From Clostridium estertheticum (GTDB lineage Bacteria; Bacillota; Clostridia; Clostridiales; Clostridiaceae): a stretch of DNA of 64,000 nucleotides. Position numbers and translations under genes: made by a program. The notes below the pieces were generated by a model that was not told the DNA's origin, ran no database searches, and saw nothing but the letters and a program-made list of their open reading frames with translations. The stretch spans positions 2,811,001-2,875,000 of the forward strand of contig NZ_JAAMNH020000001.1 in NCBI RefSeq assembly GCF_011065935.2, in the 5' to 3' direction. This document shows positions 9,397 to 19,648 of the stretch, in pieces (the stretch's first letter is position 1; each line of letters starts with the position of its first letter).

Positions 9397-10221
9397 TTAT
9401 AATTTTACAGTTTGACCGATATCAATAATTTTTATGCTTCCGTCATTTATTCTTTCTAGTGTATCACAGGTAACCTCATCATCGTCTTGAGCCAAAATAT
9501 AGGTTTTATAATGAATCGGAATCATGAATTTAGATTTTGACATTTTAAACATATTAAAGCTTTGCTGCGGTGAACAATGCATTTCTTGAAACTCGTCAGG
9601 CTTGTAGCATCCTACAGGCATAATAGCGATATCAGCCATCAAATTTTTATATATATCAGTATAGGCTGTATCTCCAGCAAAAAAAATCTTCTTTGTTCCA
9701 CTTTCAATCATATAGGAATTGCTATTAGTAGCAGTGCCCCAAGGATATCTTCTACCATCATGATTTGCTCTTAAAGCCTTTATTTTTATATCGCTTGCAC
9801 TATAGGTTTCCTCTGGGTTTAAAAGTATTCTATTTTTAAATCCTAAAATCTTTAGTGGAAGATCTAAATTTTTAGGAGCAATAATTATTGCGCTTTTATT
9901 TAGTTTCATTAGAGTAGTGTAATTCATATGATCCATATGACCATGGGATAGTAATATGTAATCAATATTAATTGAAGCTAAGTTTAAAGAAGGTTTTATT
10001 AATCGTCTCATTTGACCAAGATTTATTGAGGTCACAGGGTCAGTTACTATAACTTTTCCATTTAAATTAATAACTACAGTAGCATGACCTACCCAATGCA
10101 CAGAATTTGTTACTATAGGTTCATAGGATGGAATAAGCATAGGCCTAAAGTAGGACTTAAAGTTTCTACGGTGTAGTTCATACATATATCCAGTGATTTT
10201 ACGGAGTTTAATAAATTTCAT
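9397..10221 (-). CDS. Metallo-beta-lactamase-fold hydrolase (NAPE-PLD-like)
   Basis: Zinc hydrolase of 274 aa. The metal motif HGHMDH is at 93-98. Further ligands are likely in ANHDGRRYPWG, in FFAGDTAY and in the late IPIHYKTY. The layout (WVGHATVVI, VTDPV, HxHxDH, GDTAY) matches the subfamily that includes N-acyl-phosphatidylethanolamine phospholipase D, so a phosphodiesterase activity on lipids is possible but not shown. Cytoplasmic, no signal peptide. It stands alone on the minus strand. Confidence 0.8.
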   Translation of the reverse strand: MKFIKLRKITGYMYELHRRNFKSYFRPMLIPSYEPIVTNSVHWVGHATVVINLNGKVIVTDPVTSINLGQMRRLIKPSLNLASINIDYILLSHGHMDHMNYTTLMKLNKSAIIIAPKNLDLPLKILGFKNRILLNPEETYSASDIKIKALRANHDGRRYPWGTATNSNSYMIESGTKKIFFAGDTAYTDIYKNLMADIAIMPVGCYKPDEFQEMHCSPQQSFNMFKMSKSKFMIPIHYKTYILAQDDDEVTCDTLERINDGSIKIIDIGQTVKL

Positions 10222-10475
10222 TTTATACCTCTAATTTTCAATAAATTTGTTTATACCATATGATTATATTCTTTTATGTAAAGTTTAAACAAATTATATA
10301 AAAGAATTTCTATAATTGAATTATACCATAAGGTAGGAAACTTTAATTTAGACCCTTTGAGTTAACAAGAAAAAAATCACCTACAGAATACTACAAAACA
10401 ATTGACAATATGACTTATTTCTGTTATTTTTTTATAGGAATTATTATTTTAATGGGAATATAAGGAGGGACTATT

Positions 10476-11096
10476 ATGATTACAAACGAAACACAAAATG
10501 TAAAAATAACAAATGCGGATCCATCTGCATTAGGATTATTCGGACTTGCAATGGTGACACTTGTGGCATCTTCACAGAAACTTGGACTAACACAAGGCAC
10601 ATCTTTTGTAATTCCATGGGCTATATTCTTAGGAGGATTTGCTCAACTATTTGCATGTATCAATGATTCAAAACGTAACAATGTTTTTGGAACCACAGCT
10701 TTTGGTGCTTTTGCATTCTTTTGGATGGGAGTTGCAGGCAGCTGGTTAATTCAAGCAGGCGTATTTGGGAAAGCTTTAGCGTCAACGGTGGATCCAAAGC
10801 AATTGGGCTTTGCTTTTGTAGGATATTTGATATTTTCATTATTTATGACTATAGGAGCTGCAGAAACTCACAAAGTGCTATTCACAATCTTTGTATTAAT
10901 TGATTTTCTATTTATAGGATTATCACTTAAGACTTTTGGAATTATGCCTGAATTTTCACATAACCTGGCAGCGTATTCTGAATTGTCAATTGCATTAGTA
11001 TCTTTTTATGGTTCGGCAGCTGCGGTTTTAAATGCTCATTTTGGCAAGCAATTCTTGCCAGTAGGAAAACCTTTTGGTATATTTAAAAAACAATAA
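10476..11096 (+). CDS. satP: Acetate/succinate uptake transporter (GPR1/FUN34/YaaH family)
   Basis: Six-span membrane protein of 206 aa. The family signature DPSALGLFGLA near residues 15-25 is present, followed by closely spaced hydrophobic helices with the expected FGAFWFFxG-like block (FGAFAFFWMG). Members take up acetate or succinate with protons. GGAGGG precedes the ATG. Monocistronic, followed at once by a terminator. Confidence 0.88.
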   Translation: MITNETQNVKITNADPSALGLFGLAMVTLVASSQKLGLTQGTSFVIPWAIFLGGFAQLFACINDSKRNNVFGTTAFGAFAFFWMGVAGSWLIQAGVFGKALASTVDPKQLGFAFVGYLIFSLFMTIGAAETHKVLFTIFVLIDFLFIGLSLKTFGIMPEFSHNLAAYSELSIALVSFYGSAAAVLNAHFGKQFLPVGKPFGIFKKQ

Positions 11097-11098
11097 AA

Positions 11099-11141
11099 AA
11101 AAGCACTATACTGTGAGATTACAGTATAGTGCTTTTTTTAA
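11099..11141 (+). terminator. Terminator of the acetate transporter gene
   Basis: AAGCACTATACTGT / ACAGTATAGTGCTT hairpin with a T run. Confidence 0.9.
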
Positions 11142-11465
11142 GTAAGTATGTGATAAATTATATACAAAAAAATATTGTTCCATTAGGATTTTGAGGAGTC
11201 ATAGTGAATATTAAGGAAAAGAAAATGAGTGTATGAACATAGTAATTAATAGATGATTTTATTCTACTTTGTTTAGGCATAGTTTTTTTCAAATTTATGA
11301 TTAAATCCTCCTTTCACTATAATAATATTCTGAATTAACCATAAGGGTGATAGAAATTATTATATTTTCAAAACCTCGGATTATTATAAAAAACTTACGT
11401 ATATATTTATATATAACATAATTTGTTAGTGTTTACACTATCTATGATTTAAAGGGGGGGATTTT
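11142..11465. other. Intergenic region without a recognisable gene
   Basis: AT-rich, no convincing frame on either strand. It must hold the promoter of the DUF4349 lipoprotein gene; I see no clear repeat or riboswitch. Confidence 0.6.
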
Positions 11466-12380
11466 ATGAAAAGAAAATTTAAAAGTATATCAGTAATACT
11501 AATGTCAATGATAATAATTAGCTTTGCAGCTGCGGGATGCGGGGCTAAGAAATCATCTACAAGTCCTGAAAGCAAACCTACCATGGATGTTTCAAAGGGT
11601 AATAGCGGCTTAAGTGACGGTACTACTGTTACTTCAAATGAAACTTCTAAATCTGTTACAAATACAAAGGCTCCTTTGAACGCTTCGTTAGAGGGACAGG
11701 GTAAGATAATAAGGAATGGGATAATACAGATGGAAACACTTGGCTTCGATGTAGCCGTAAAACAGATTTTAAGTAAAACCACTAGTATGGGAGGATATGT
11801 GCAAAGTTCTAATGTATCAGGCACAAATATTGAAGCAAAGTTGTCTGAGCAAAGCAGAAGAGGTGTGTTTATATTAAGGATTCCTAAGTCGAAATTTGAC
11901 AGTTTTATTTTAGACATTGGGAATTTAGGAAGTATAACAAGTCAGCAAATTTCAGCGGAGGATGTAACCTCTCAATATTTTGATACACAAGCACATTTAA
12001 AATCACTAACTATACAAGAGGAGAGATTGCTAGAACTTTTAAAGAAAACTGGTAAACTCGAAGATATAATAGTATTAGAAAAGGAATTAAGTAGTGTTAG
12101 GTATGAAATTGAAGGGTTGACAGGAAGCCTTAAAAAATGGGATAACTTAATAGATTTTTGCACATTAAATATAGAGGTAATAGAAGTTCATAAAATCAAA
12201 GAAAATTCTGTTTCTTTTGCAGATAAAATTGTAGATGGGTTTATAAGTTCAGTGAACTCACTAGTTGATTTTGGTAAATGCTTTGTTGTGATTATTTCTA
12301 TATTCATACCTTATTTAGTTGTTTTATCTATTATATTTTTAATAATTAGATATATATATAAATATATTAAAAAAAGTTGA
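11466..12380 (+). CDS. DUF4349 lipoprotein
   Basis: Membrane-attached protein of 304 aa. The signal peptide ends in AAGC with the lipidated cysteine at residue 25. A Ser/Thr/Lys-rich linker (26-75) leads to the DUF4349 domain, including the region GGYVQSSNVSG, a coiled segment rich in Leu/Glu near 185-220, and a C-terminal transmembrane span (about 268-298) ending KYIKKS. With a lipid anchor outside and a C-terminal span, the domain faces outward. Family function is unknown. A G-rich ribosome binding site lies before the ATG. Confidence 0.8.
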   Translation: MKRKFKSISVILMSMIIISFAAAGCGAKKSSTSPESKPTMDVSKGNSGLSDGTTVTSNETSKSVTNTKAPLNASLEGQGKIIRNGIIQMETLGFDVAVKQILSKTTSMGGYVQSSNVSGTNIEAKLSEQSRRGVFILRIPKSKFDSFILDIGNLGSITSQQISAEDVTSQYFDTQAHLKSLTIQEERLLELLKKTGKLEDIIVLEKELSSVRYEIEGLTGSLKKWDNLIDFCTLNIEVIEVHKIKENSVSFADKIVDGFISSVNSLVDFGKCFVVIISIFIPYLVVLSIIFLIIRYIYKYIKKS

Positions 12381-12410
12381 TATATGGTATTAGTTAAAAA
12401 ACAATATAAA

Positions 12411-12466
12411 AAAGGGTTATTTTAAGAAGCATATAATTACGCTTCATAAAAATAACTCTTTTTCTA
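12411..12466 (+). terminator. Terminator of the DUF4349 gene
   Basis: Long imperfect hairpin starting AAAGGGTTATTTT and closing AAAATAACTCTTT, then T-rich. Confidence 0.75.
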
Positions 12467-12549
12467 TTTTATAAATAAGTATAAGGAATAAAAATATATA
12501 AAGCAATATCAATATAAATTTAAATTTCCAAAAAATCTGTTAATATAAC

Positions 12550-12576
12550 TAAAGAAAAAGAAAAAAATATCGAAAT
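12550..12576 (+). promoter_or_regulatory. Possible sigma-D (sigma-28) promoter of the chemoreceptor gene
   Basis: TAAA at 12550-12553, 15 bases, then ATCGAAAT, which matches 5 of 8 positions of the flagellar -10 box GCCGATAT. It lies about 36 bp before the start. The gene class makes it plausible. Confidence 0.4.
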
Positions 12577-12611
12577 ATATAATAATATAAAAATGAATTG
12601 GGGGTTATTTT

Positions 12612-14642
12612 GTGAAAAAAAATATATTCGACAAAAATGATTTGAAAAAACCAAAAGGCAAAAAATTGAGTTTCCAGTTAATATCATTGCTTATTTTGGC
12701 ATCATTTTTACCTATATTATCAATTTCTTTGGGATCATATTATAGTTTATCAAAAACTTTAAAGGGTGAATTTGATAACATGGCAAATCAAAGCACATCA
12801 AGAGTTAATGAGGCTATTGATTCATTATACAAAGCTAACTTTGAATCTACAGATATGTTATCCAATGATCCAAACGCAACAATGGTTAAGGTAAATCCTG
12901 ATTCTGCACAATGGTTAATGAAAAGCTTTGAGGGATTTGGAAAAACCCATACTGATATGCTACACGTATATCTAGGAACTGCAGATAAGAAGATGTACGT
13001 TGAACCTAAGGTTGACTTACCTGCAACTTTTGATCCAACTTCAACAAGTTGGTATAAGGATGCAATTAGCAATGATGGTAAGGTAATTTCTACTAACCCA
13101 TATGTGGATACTGATACTAAAAAATATGTAGTGACTTTCGCAAAGACAGTTAAAGATGTCCAAGGTAACCTAGTAGGCGTAATTGGAATAGATGTAGACT
13201 TAGAATTAATATCTACTATGGTTCAGAATATTAAATTAGGTGAAAATGGCTATTCAGCAGTATTAGACAGCACAGGAACAATAACAGCACACAAAGATAA
13301 AGCCTTATTAGGGAAAAACCCAAAACAAGAGCCTTGGATAAAAAGCATTATAGATTCTAAAGAAAACAAACTTACAGTAAATATAAATGGTAAAAAGTAT
13401 TTAATTTATAAGGCTTTAGATGCAAAAAATAATTTAACTACAGTAGGATTTATTCCAATAGCCGAACAAACATCAAAAATATTAGAAGGATTAGCAATAC
13501 CTATTATAGTTTTAGTATTATCACTTATATTTGTAATTGTAATTGGAACAGTATTTTCTGGTAAAATAACGAAGCCCATGGAGAAATTAAGTAGTGTTTT
13601 GGCAAAAATTAAGGGGGGCGATTTTACTCAAAGGGTGAATAAAAATAAAAATGCTAGCTTAGAAGTACAACAAATTATTGAATCAGTAAATAATATGATA
13701 GAGGATATGGTTATAGTTTTAGGGAATGTAGTAGAGAGTTCAAATAAAGTTAAAGAATCAGCAGAGTCACTAGCGGCTACTACTCAAGAGTCAAATGCTG
13801 TGGGGGATGAGGTTGCAAGAGCAGTGCAACAAATTGCACAAGGGGCAAATGAGCAGTCTCAAATTCTAGAGGAGAGTGTCAATTATTCCACTACTTTAGG
13901 CGAAGAAGTAAATAAAACTACTATTAATGCTAAAAATATGATTAAAGCATCTTTAGAGGTTAAACAATCAACTGAAGAGGGCATTATAGTTGTTAATAAT
14001 TTAAGAGCTGTATTTGAGGAAAACACAAAAGCTAATGATGAAGTAGCTAAGAAGGTAGAAATTTTAGCTGAAAATTCTAATAAAATTAGCGCTATAACTG
14101 ATACAATAAAAGCAATAACGGAGCAAACGAATCTATTAGCGTTAAATGCTAGTATAGAGGCAGCAAGAGCAGGAGAAGCAGGAAGAGGCTTTGCAGTTGT
14201 TGCAGATGAGGTAAGAAAACTTGCAGAGCAATCTTCAATTTCAGCCTCTGAAATTGATAAGGTAATAAGTGTAATAAGAACAAGTGTTAATGGAGTATTA
14301 GAGCAAATAATATATTCTAAGGAGTTAAACATTAAAACCGATAAAAGTGTGCAAACTACAAATGAAACCTTTAAGAAGATTGAAGGAGCAATGGAATTAC
14401 TTCAAAAGGATATGAATAGTGTAGATAATTCACTAAAAGAAATAAATAATTATAAAGATAAAGTAAGTGAAAAAATTGAAAATGCTTCATCTGTATCACA
14501 AGAGACAGCGGCGACTTCAGAAGAGGTTAGTGCCTCTACAGAAGAACAAGCTGCGGGACTTCAAGAAATAGTAAGTGCTGCAGAAAATTTAAACACCCTT
14601 GCTGAAAATTTAAGAGAGAGCATCAGTAAATTTAAAATTTAG
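12612..14642 (+). CDS. Methyl-accepting chemotaxis protein with dCache sensor
   Basis: Transmembrane chemoreceptor of 676 aa. A first span (about 22-45) and second span (about 293-315) bracket an extracellular double-Cache ligand-binding domain. A HAMP domain follows, then a long cytoplasmic coiled coil with the highly conserved hairpin tip (EQTNLLALNASIEAARAGE) near 505-525, where CheA/CheW bind. The start is GTG after TTGGGGG. The ligand cannot be predicted; dCache domains often bind amino acids or carboxylates. Monocistronic with its own terminator. Confidence 0.93.
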   Translation: MKKNIFDKNDLKKPKGKKLSFQLISLLILASFLPILSISLGSYYSLSKTLKGEFDNMANQSTSRVNEAIDSLYKANFESTDMLSNDPNATMVKVNPDSAQWLMKSFEGFGKTHTDMLHVYLGTADKKMYVEPKVDLPATFDPTSTSWYKDAISNDGKVISTNPYVDTDTKKYVVTFAKTVKDVQGNLVGVIGIDVDLELISTMVQNIKLGENGYSAVLDSTGTITAHKDKALLGKNPKQEPWIKSIIDSKENKLTVNINGKKYLIYKALDAKNNLTTVGFIPIAEQTSKILEGLAIPIIVLVLSLIFVIVIGTVFSGKITKPMEKLSSVLAKIKGGDFTQRVNKNKNASLEVQQIIESVNNMIEDMVIVLGNVVESSNKVKESAESLAATTQESNAVGDEVARAVQQIAQGANEQSQILEESVNYSTTLGEEVNKTTINAKNMIKASLEVKQSTEEGIIVVNNLRAVFEENTKANDEVAKKVEILAENSNKISAITDTIKAITEQTNLLALNASIEAARAGEAGRGFAVVADEVRKLAEQSSISASEIDKVISVIRTSVNGVLEQIIYSKELNIKTDKSVQTTNETFKKIEGAMELLQKDMNSVDNSLKEINNYKDKVSEKIENASSVSQETAATSEEVSASTEEQAAGLQEIVSAAENLNTLAENLRESISKFKI

Positions 14643-14661
14643 TAAAGTCTTATTTTAGTGT

Positions 14662-14693
14662 ACACCTAGTTCACAATGAACTAGGTGTTTTTA
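14662..14693 (+). terminator. Terminator of the chemoreceptor gene
   Basis: ACACCTAGTTCA / TGAACTAGGTGT hairpin followed by TTTT. Confidence 0.85.
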
Positions 14694-14864
14694 TCCTTGA
14701 GTTTCAATACCTATTCTTAAGAAATAATTATAATAGGTAGTTTTATAAAATGCATTAGTATGATATATTTATATTAGAATATTTATATGTATGATTTCAA
14801 ATGTTAATTAAAGAATATATAGGTGTGGTACTTTTATAAATAATCGTTGAAGGAGGGTGTTTTT

Positions 14865-15623
14865 ATGAAAATTTATTCTTGGAATGTAAATGGAATAAGA
14901 GCTATAAAAGATAAAGGGTTTATTGAATGGGTTGAAAAAGAACAACCAGAAGTATTATGTCTTCAAGAGACAAAAATTCAAGAAAATCAAATAAGTGAGG
15001 AGCTTAAAAATATACAAGGGTACTACTCATATTTTTCATGTGCAGAAAAGAAGGGCTATAGTGGCGTAGCCACATACACTAAGCGAAAACCAATATCTGT
15101 TAGTTATGGTATTGGAATAGAAAGATTTGATAGTGAAGGTAGATTTGTAATAACTGAGTTTGAAGATTTTACTCTTTTAAACATATATTTTCCTAATGGT
15201 CAGAAAGATGATATCAGATTAAATTATAAAATGGAATTTTATGATGCTCTATTAGACTATTGTGAAACACTTAGGGAAAACGGGAAAAAGTTAATTATTT
15301 GTGGAGACTACAATACAGCGCATAAAGCAATTGATTTAAAAAATCCAAAGGCAAATGAAAAGTATTCAGGGTTCTTACCTATAGAGAGAGCTTGGATGGA
15401 TAAATTTGTCTCCTATGGTTATGTTGATACTTTTAGATATCTCCATAAAGAAGAAGAAAAATATTCTTGGTGGAGTTATAGATTTAAGGCTAGAGAAAAA
15501 AATGTAGGTTGGAGAATCGACTATTTCTTTGTAACTGAGGATTTATTGGATAAAATAAAGGAAGCTCATATTTTAAATGATGTTATAGGATCAGATCATT
15601 GTCCTGTGTGCGTTATCTTATAG
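14865..15623 (+). CDS. exoA: Exodeoxyribonuclease III
   Basis: Apurinic/apyrimidinic endonuclease and 3'-5' exonuclease of base-excision repair, 252 aa, normal length. Signature residues are visible: WNVNGIRA at the N-terminus, LQETKIQ with the metal-binding Glu, NIYFPNG, GDYNTAH, the WWSYR segment and the catalytic end GSDHCPV. The start is ATG 14865 after GAAGGAGGG. Monocistronic, between terminators. Confidence 0.95.
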   Translation: MKIYSWNVNGIRAIKDKGFIEWVEKEQPEVLCLQETKIQENQISEELKNIQGYYSYFSCAEKKGYSGVATYTKRKPISVSYGIGIERFDSEGRFVITEFEDFTLLNIYFPNGQKDDIRLNYKMEFYDALLDYCETLRENGKKLIICGDYNTAHKAIDLKNPKANEKYSGFLPIERAWMDKFVSYGYVDTFRYLHKEEEKYSWWSYRFKAREKNVGWRIDYFFVTEDLLDKIKEAHILNDVIGSDHCPVCVIL

Positions 15624-15628
15624 ATATA

Positions 15629-15704
15629 AATAAATCTCCCTTTAAAGTAGAGATTGCAGATGATTTATCTGCAAATGTTCTATTTTAAAGGGAGATTTTT
15701 TAAA
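15629..15704. terminator. Long bidirectional terminator hairpin
   Basis: Outer arms AAATCTCCCTTTAAA / TTTAAAGGGAGATTT enclose an inner hairpin TTGCAGAT / TATCTGCAA. It lies between exoA and the convergent chemoreceptor gene. Confidence 0.8.
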
Positions 15705-15742
15705 AAAGGTTATTTTTTATTGGATTTTAAAGAGACTATACA

Positions 15743-17767
15743 CTATACTTTAAAAATTTTAATACTGTTTTCAAGATCCTTTGCCATTTCTCTTAACTGC
15801 CTAATCGAAATGGACATCTCATCAATAGTGGTTGATTGTTCTTGGATAGATGCTGCAACTTCCTCTGTGGCAGCAGCACTTTCTTCTGAAACTCTAGTTA
15901 TGTTTTCAGAACTCATTGCTAGATTTTCAATAATTTCATTTGAATACAATATGTTTTTTGTTACTACGCTTAACTTGTTTTTAGTGTGGTCAAATGCTTC
16001 AAGTATTTCAGTAAGTGCATGGTCAACATTTTGTACATTAATTGTGCCCTTTTGGGTTTCTGCACTTCCTTCTTCAATTGAAGACAGTGCGGTTTTAGCA
16101 TTTTGTTGAGTGTTTTGTATAAGCTTTTTTATACTATTAGAGGATTCCATGGTTTCCTCAGCTAGTTTTCTTACCTCTTCAGCAACTACAGAGAAACCTC
16201 TACCGGCCTCTCCAGCTCTTGCAGCCTCAATTGAAGCGTTTAGTGCGAGTAAGTTTGTTTGAGAAGCAATAGTGTCTATAAATTCAACAATGTTTCCAAT
16301 TTCATCTGAAGTTTTTTGTAGGGTTTCTATTACTGAAGCGGAGTAATCTACTTTATCTTTTATAACTTTTATTTGAGTTATAAGATCATTCATTTTACTT
16401 CGTCCATCAGTAGCAAGGCAACTTGTTTCATCTGCAGTTTGGACAACGCTACTTATTTCTTCTTTAATAGTATCCATGTTATTTACAATTTCTTTAGTGT
16501 TTTTTGAAATATCTTCAGTAGCGATAAATTGCTTTTCTGATCCAGAGGCCAGTTCTTGAGCTGCCATAGCAATTTGGTTTGAAACCATGGAACTTTGCTC
16601 TCCAGAACTTAAAAGTTGGTCAGCAGATGATAATAAAAGTCCGGAAATATTACTAATTTGTTTAGTCATACCACGAAGATTAATAATCATTTCATTAAAG
16701 CTTATACCTAAAAGGCCTATTTCATCCTTGGATTTTATTTCAATCTCATTTGTTAAGTCTCCCTTAGAAACATCTTTGGCTAGAATTACTAATTTCTTCA
16801 AAGGGTTAATAAATTTTGATACTAATAACAATAGTATTAATGAACCTAATAAGAAAGAAATTAGTGTTATTAAAAAAGAGCTTGTTAATACGGAATTAAT
16901 AGCAGAACCAACATTTTTCATTGAAAGAGCTATATCAACAGCTCCTACATGCTTTCCATTTTCAGAAAGAGGAACTAATACTTCATAAACTCTCTCCACA
17001 CCTTTATACATAAAATCTGAACTGAATTCTTTGCCATCTTTAGCTGCAGCTATACTTCCTTCATCGGTTAAGGTTTTTCCTACTCTATCTTTTTCAGTGT
17101 GTGTAAGTACCTTTAGGTCCGTTCCTATAGTTAAACCATAGGCTATGCTTTTATCCTTACCTATTTCATCAATAAGAGCTTGAGGGCTTACAGAATTAAG
17201 AATAGTATTAACTTTATTAGCAACAATTCCAATCTGAACAAATCCGCCTTTGTCCAATGCCACAGCACCATATTTATAAAAAGTATCTTTTGAATTTCCG
17301 CTTGGGCGTATGCTTTCTACCACCTCAGGAGCTTTATCTTTTAATATTTTTTGAACTACACTATCTTCTGGATATTTATATTTTAAATTAGCTGCCATAT
17401 TAGAGAGTATAATAACTCCATTGGCATCCGCAATATTAATTTCGTCAATATTTAATCTTTTAGATATTTTCATAAGATTCTCATTTGAGATATTAGGTGT
17501 AATACCAATAAGGTAAGATGAACTAATAATTTTTTCACTTAGTAGAGTATCGAGTTCTTTTGAAATATTTTGATTAGAAGTAAGTCTTTGCTGGATTTGT
17601 TTAACTATTATGTTTCCATCAGTTTTCATTTGAAGTTCCATTTTGCTTTTAACAATAGACACCATAATAATGCAAAAAATAAGTAAGGTTGTAAAAAGTA
17701 CTAAAAGTGAAGATGCTACTATTTTCACTTTCAAAGATAGATGTTTTGATTTAGTTTTAGTTTTCAT
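15743..17767 (-). CDS. Methyl-accepting chemotaxis protein with Cache sensor
   Basis: Second chemoreceptor, 674 aa. Signal-anchor span at about 13-35, extracellular Cache-type domain to about 280, second span near 283-312, HAMP (FINPLKKLVILAKDVSKGD onward), then a signalling coiled coil with the conserved tip SQTNLLALNASIEAARAGE near 500-520. AAGGGGG lies nine bases before the ATG. It is only partly similar to the receptor at 12.6 kb, mainly in the signalling tip, so the two probably sense different ligands. Confidence 0.93.
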   Translation of the reverse strand: MKTKTKSKHLSLKVKIVASSLLVLFTTLLIFCIIMVSIVKSKMELQMKTDGNIIVKQIQQRLTSNQNISKELDTLLSEKIISSSYLIGITPNISNENLMKISKRLNIDEINIADANGVIILSNMAANLKYKYPEDSVVQKILKDKAPEVVESIRPSGNSKDTFYKYGAVALDKGGFVQIGIVANKVNTILNSVSPQALIDEIGKDKSIAYGLTIGTDLKVLTHTEKDRVGKTLTDEGSIAAAKDGKEFSSDFMYKGVERVYEVLVPLSENGKHVGAVDIALSMKNVGSAINSVLTSSFLITLISFLLGSLILLLLVSKFINPLKKLVILAKDVSKGDLTNEIEIKSKDEIGLLGISFNEMIINLRGMTKQISNISGLLLSSADQLLSSGEQSSMVSNQIAMAAQELASGSEKQFIATEDISKNTKEIVNNMDTIKEEISSVVQTADETSCLATDGRSKMNDLITQIKVIKDKVDYSASVIETLQKTSDEIGNIVEFIDTIASQTNLLALNASIEAARAGEAGRGFSVVAEEVRKLAEETMESSNSIKKLIQNTQQNAKTALSSIEEGSAETQKGTINVQNVDHALTEILEAFDHTKNKLSVVTKNILYSNEIIENLAMSSENITRVSEESAAATEEVAASIQEQSTTIDEMSISIRQLREMAKDLENSIKIFKV

Positions 17768-18214
17768 AATAAATTAATCCCCCTTGTGTGTTTTTAATTA
17801 GTAATTGGATTGTTTTTTGAACTTAGAGTATATAAACATAAAACATAGTATTTAATTTAAAAAAATTCAATTAAAACTTAAAAAACACAATGGTTTTTTA
17901 CAAAAAAATAAATTAATTCTATATTATACGGTAACTATATTTAAGCAATACATTAACAATATAATACATAATATGATAAAATACAATAAAAATAACTATG
18001 TTTTCCTAAATTTCAAACGACATATTAATTGTTAAATTGAAAAATATAACAATAATATTTAATATATTTAAATAATGAATTAAAGAAAAATTATTAGATA
18101 AATATGAAAGATTTCAGTGTATAATAATATTACATTAGTTATTGTATAAAACATTTAGAATCAATAAGTTTAGCTTACGCTATTCCATATATATAAAAGA
18201 AGGGAAGTTATAGT
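17768..18214. other. AT-rich divergent intergenic region
   Basis: About 450 bp between divergently transcribed genes, very AT-rich, no gene or riboswitch recognised. It must contain both promoters. Confidence 0.6.
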
Positions 18215-19228
18215 ATGAACAATGAAAAAAAATTATATCCTGTGAAATCGAAAAAAAAATATGGGTATATTGATAATGAAGGTAATGTAATTATAGAATT
18301 CAGATATGATTATGCTGAGGAGTTTGAAGGTAACTTAGCAATAGTAGCTTTAAATGAGAAGTATGGCTTTATTAATAAAGCTGGAGAAGTTGTAGTAAAC
18401 CCTTTGTATGATGAAGTTCAGCAATTTAGTGAAGAGCTTGCAGCAATAAAATTAGATGGCAAGAAGGGTTATATTGATTTGATGGGAAAATTTATTGTGG
18501 AGCCTAAATATGAAGAAGCTAATTTTTTTATAGAGGGAAGAGCAGCAGTTAAAAGAGGATATATGTGGGGATATATTGATAGCCATGGTAAAGAAGTAGT
18601 CCCTATGAGTTTTTTAGATGCTAATGATTTTAGTGAGGGCCTTGCGGCAGTGCAAATTGGTGGCAAAATAGCTTATATAGATAAAGAAGGCAAAATTATA
18701 ATAGATGCAATTTATGACTATGCCTATGGCTTTAATGATGGCATTGCTCCTGTTTGTGCTAAGGGGAAATATGGCTGCATAAATAACAGCGGAGATGTGG
18801 TTATACCACTTCGATATAATGTTTGTGGAGAATTCAATGAGGGCCTGGCATCAATTGAAATGAGAGGAAAATACGGCTTTATAGATTCCAAGGGAGAGCT
18901 TATTATAAAACCTGAATTTCAATGGGCAGATAGATTTTATAATGGACTAGCTGCAATTTGTGAAAACGAAAAATATGGTTGCATTGATAAAAATGGCAGT
19001 ATTATAATACCAGCGCTCTTTGATGACATAGATATTATAAGCGAAGGCTTAATGGCCGCTCAAATAGGAGAAAAGTGGGGTTACATAGATTGCGAAGGTC
19101 AAACAATTATAGAGCCAAGTTTTGAAGAAGCCTACGAATTTATCGGTGGTATTGCAAGAGTTGAAATAGGTAAAAAAATTGGATATATTGATAAATTAGG
19201 GGAATACGTTTGGAAAATGCAATCATAA
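18215..19228 (+). CDS. WG-repeat protein
   Basis: Protein of 337 aa made almost entirely of about 12 tandem WG-type repeats (period about 24-26 residues, each with a GYID or GFID core, a DxxG turn and a VIxPxYD-like strand). No signal peptide or membrane span, so cytoplasmic. Such repeats probably form a beta scaffold for protein binding; function is unknown. AAGGGAAG precedes the ATG. Monocistronic. Confidence 0.85.
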   Translation: MNNEKKLYPVKSKKKYGYIDNEGNVIIEFRYDYAEEFEGNLAIVALNEKYGFINKAGEVVVNPLYDEVQQFSEELAAIKLDGKKGYIDLMGKFIVEPKYEEANFFIEGRAAVKRGYMWGYIDSHGKEVVPMSFLDANDFSEGLAAVQIGGKIAYIDKEGKIIIDAIYDYAYGFNDGIAPVCAKGKYGCINNSGDVVIPLRYNVCGEFNEGLASIEMRGKYGFIDSKGELIIKPEFQWADRFYNGLAAICENEKYGCIDKNGSIIIPALFDDIDIISEGLMAAQIGEKWGYIDCEGQTIIEPSFEEAYEFIGGIARVEIGKKIGYIDKLGEYVWKMQS

Positions 19229-19241
19229 TCTAATTAAAACA

Positions 19242-19294
19242 TAAGGCATCTAATAAATAACAAGTATACACACTAGTTATTTTTAGATGCCTTT
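19242..19294. terminator. Terminator between the WG-repeat gene and the coiled-coil gene
   Basis: AAGGCATCTAAtAAATAAC / GTTATTtTTAGATGCCTT hairpin with flanking A/T runs, usable from both sides. Confidence 0.8.
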
Positions 19295-19648
19295 GTTACT
19301 ATTTTTTAAAATACGTTTTAATATAGAGGGGGTAGCGCTCTTAGTAGCTTCTTTGAGGCTTTCTTCTAATATTCTTACACTATTTTGTAATTTTTGGATT
19401 TTTTCTAAATAAGTTATAACTTTTTTACTTTGCAAGGAAATTTGCTCTTCATAGTTTTTGTTAATTATAGTAAGCTCATCTATTTTATTTTCATAAGAGT
19501 TAATAACTTTATTTTTTTCGGTGTTTTTTATTTGAAGCAAATCTATTTCAGATTTGTTATCCTGGAAAGTTTTATGATTTCGAATAATTTCTCTTTCATA
19601 ATCTATTATTTTAACTTTTAATAAGGATACCTCTTCATAATTAATAAT
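19283..19648 (-). CDS. Short coiled-coil protein, possible ATT start
   Basis: The reading frame is open from a perfect AGGAGG (complement of 19655-19660) to the stop at 19283, but no ATG, GTG or TTG lies at the right distance. An ATT at 19648 is six bases after AGGAGG and in frame, giving 121 codons. The nearest ATG (19638) is out of frame and stops after six codons. An internal TTG at 19540 would give only 85 aa without a ribosome binding site. The protein is rich in Lys/Glu/Ile heptads and ends in a basic tail (SILKRILKN). It could also be a frameshifted gene. Function unknown. Confidence 0.55.
   Translation of the reverse strand: MINYEEVSLLKVKIIDYEREIIRNHKTFQDNKSEIDLLQIKNTEKNKVINSYENKIDELTIINKNYEEQISLQSKKVITYLEKIQKLQNSVRILEESLKEATKSATPSILKRILKNSNKGI

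Noticed and set aside
17768..18214. Riboswitch upstream of the chemoreceptor or WG-repeat gene
   Set aside because: No conserved riboswitch core (such as the cyclic di-GMP type) could be found in either direction.
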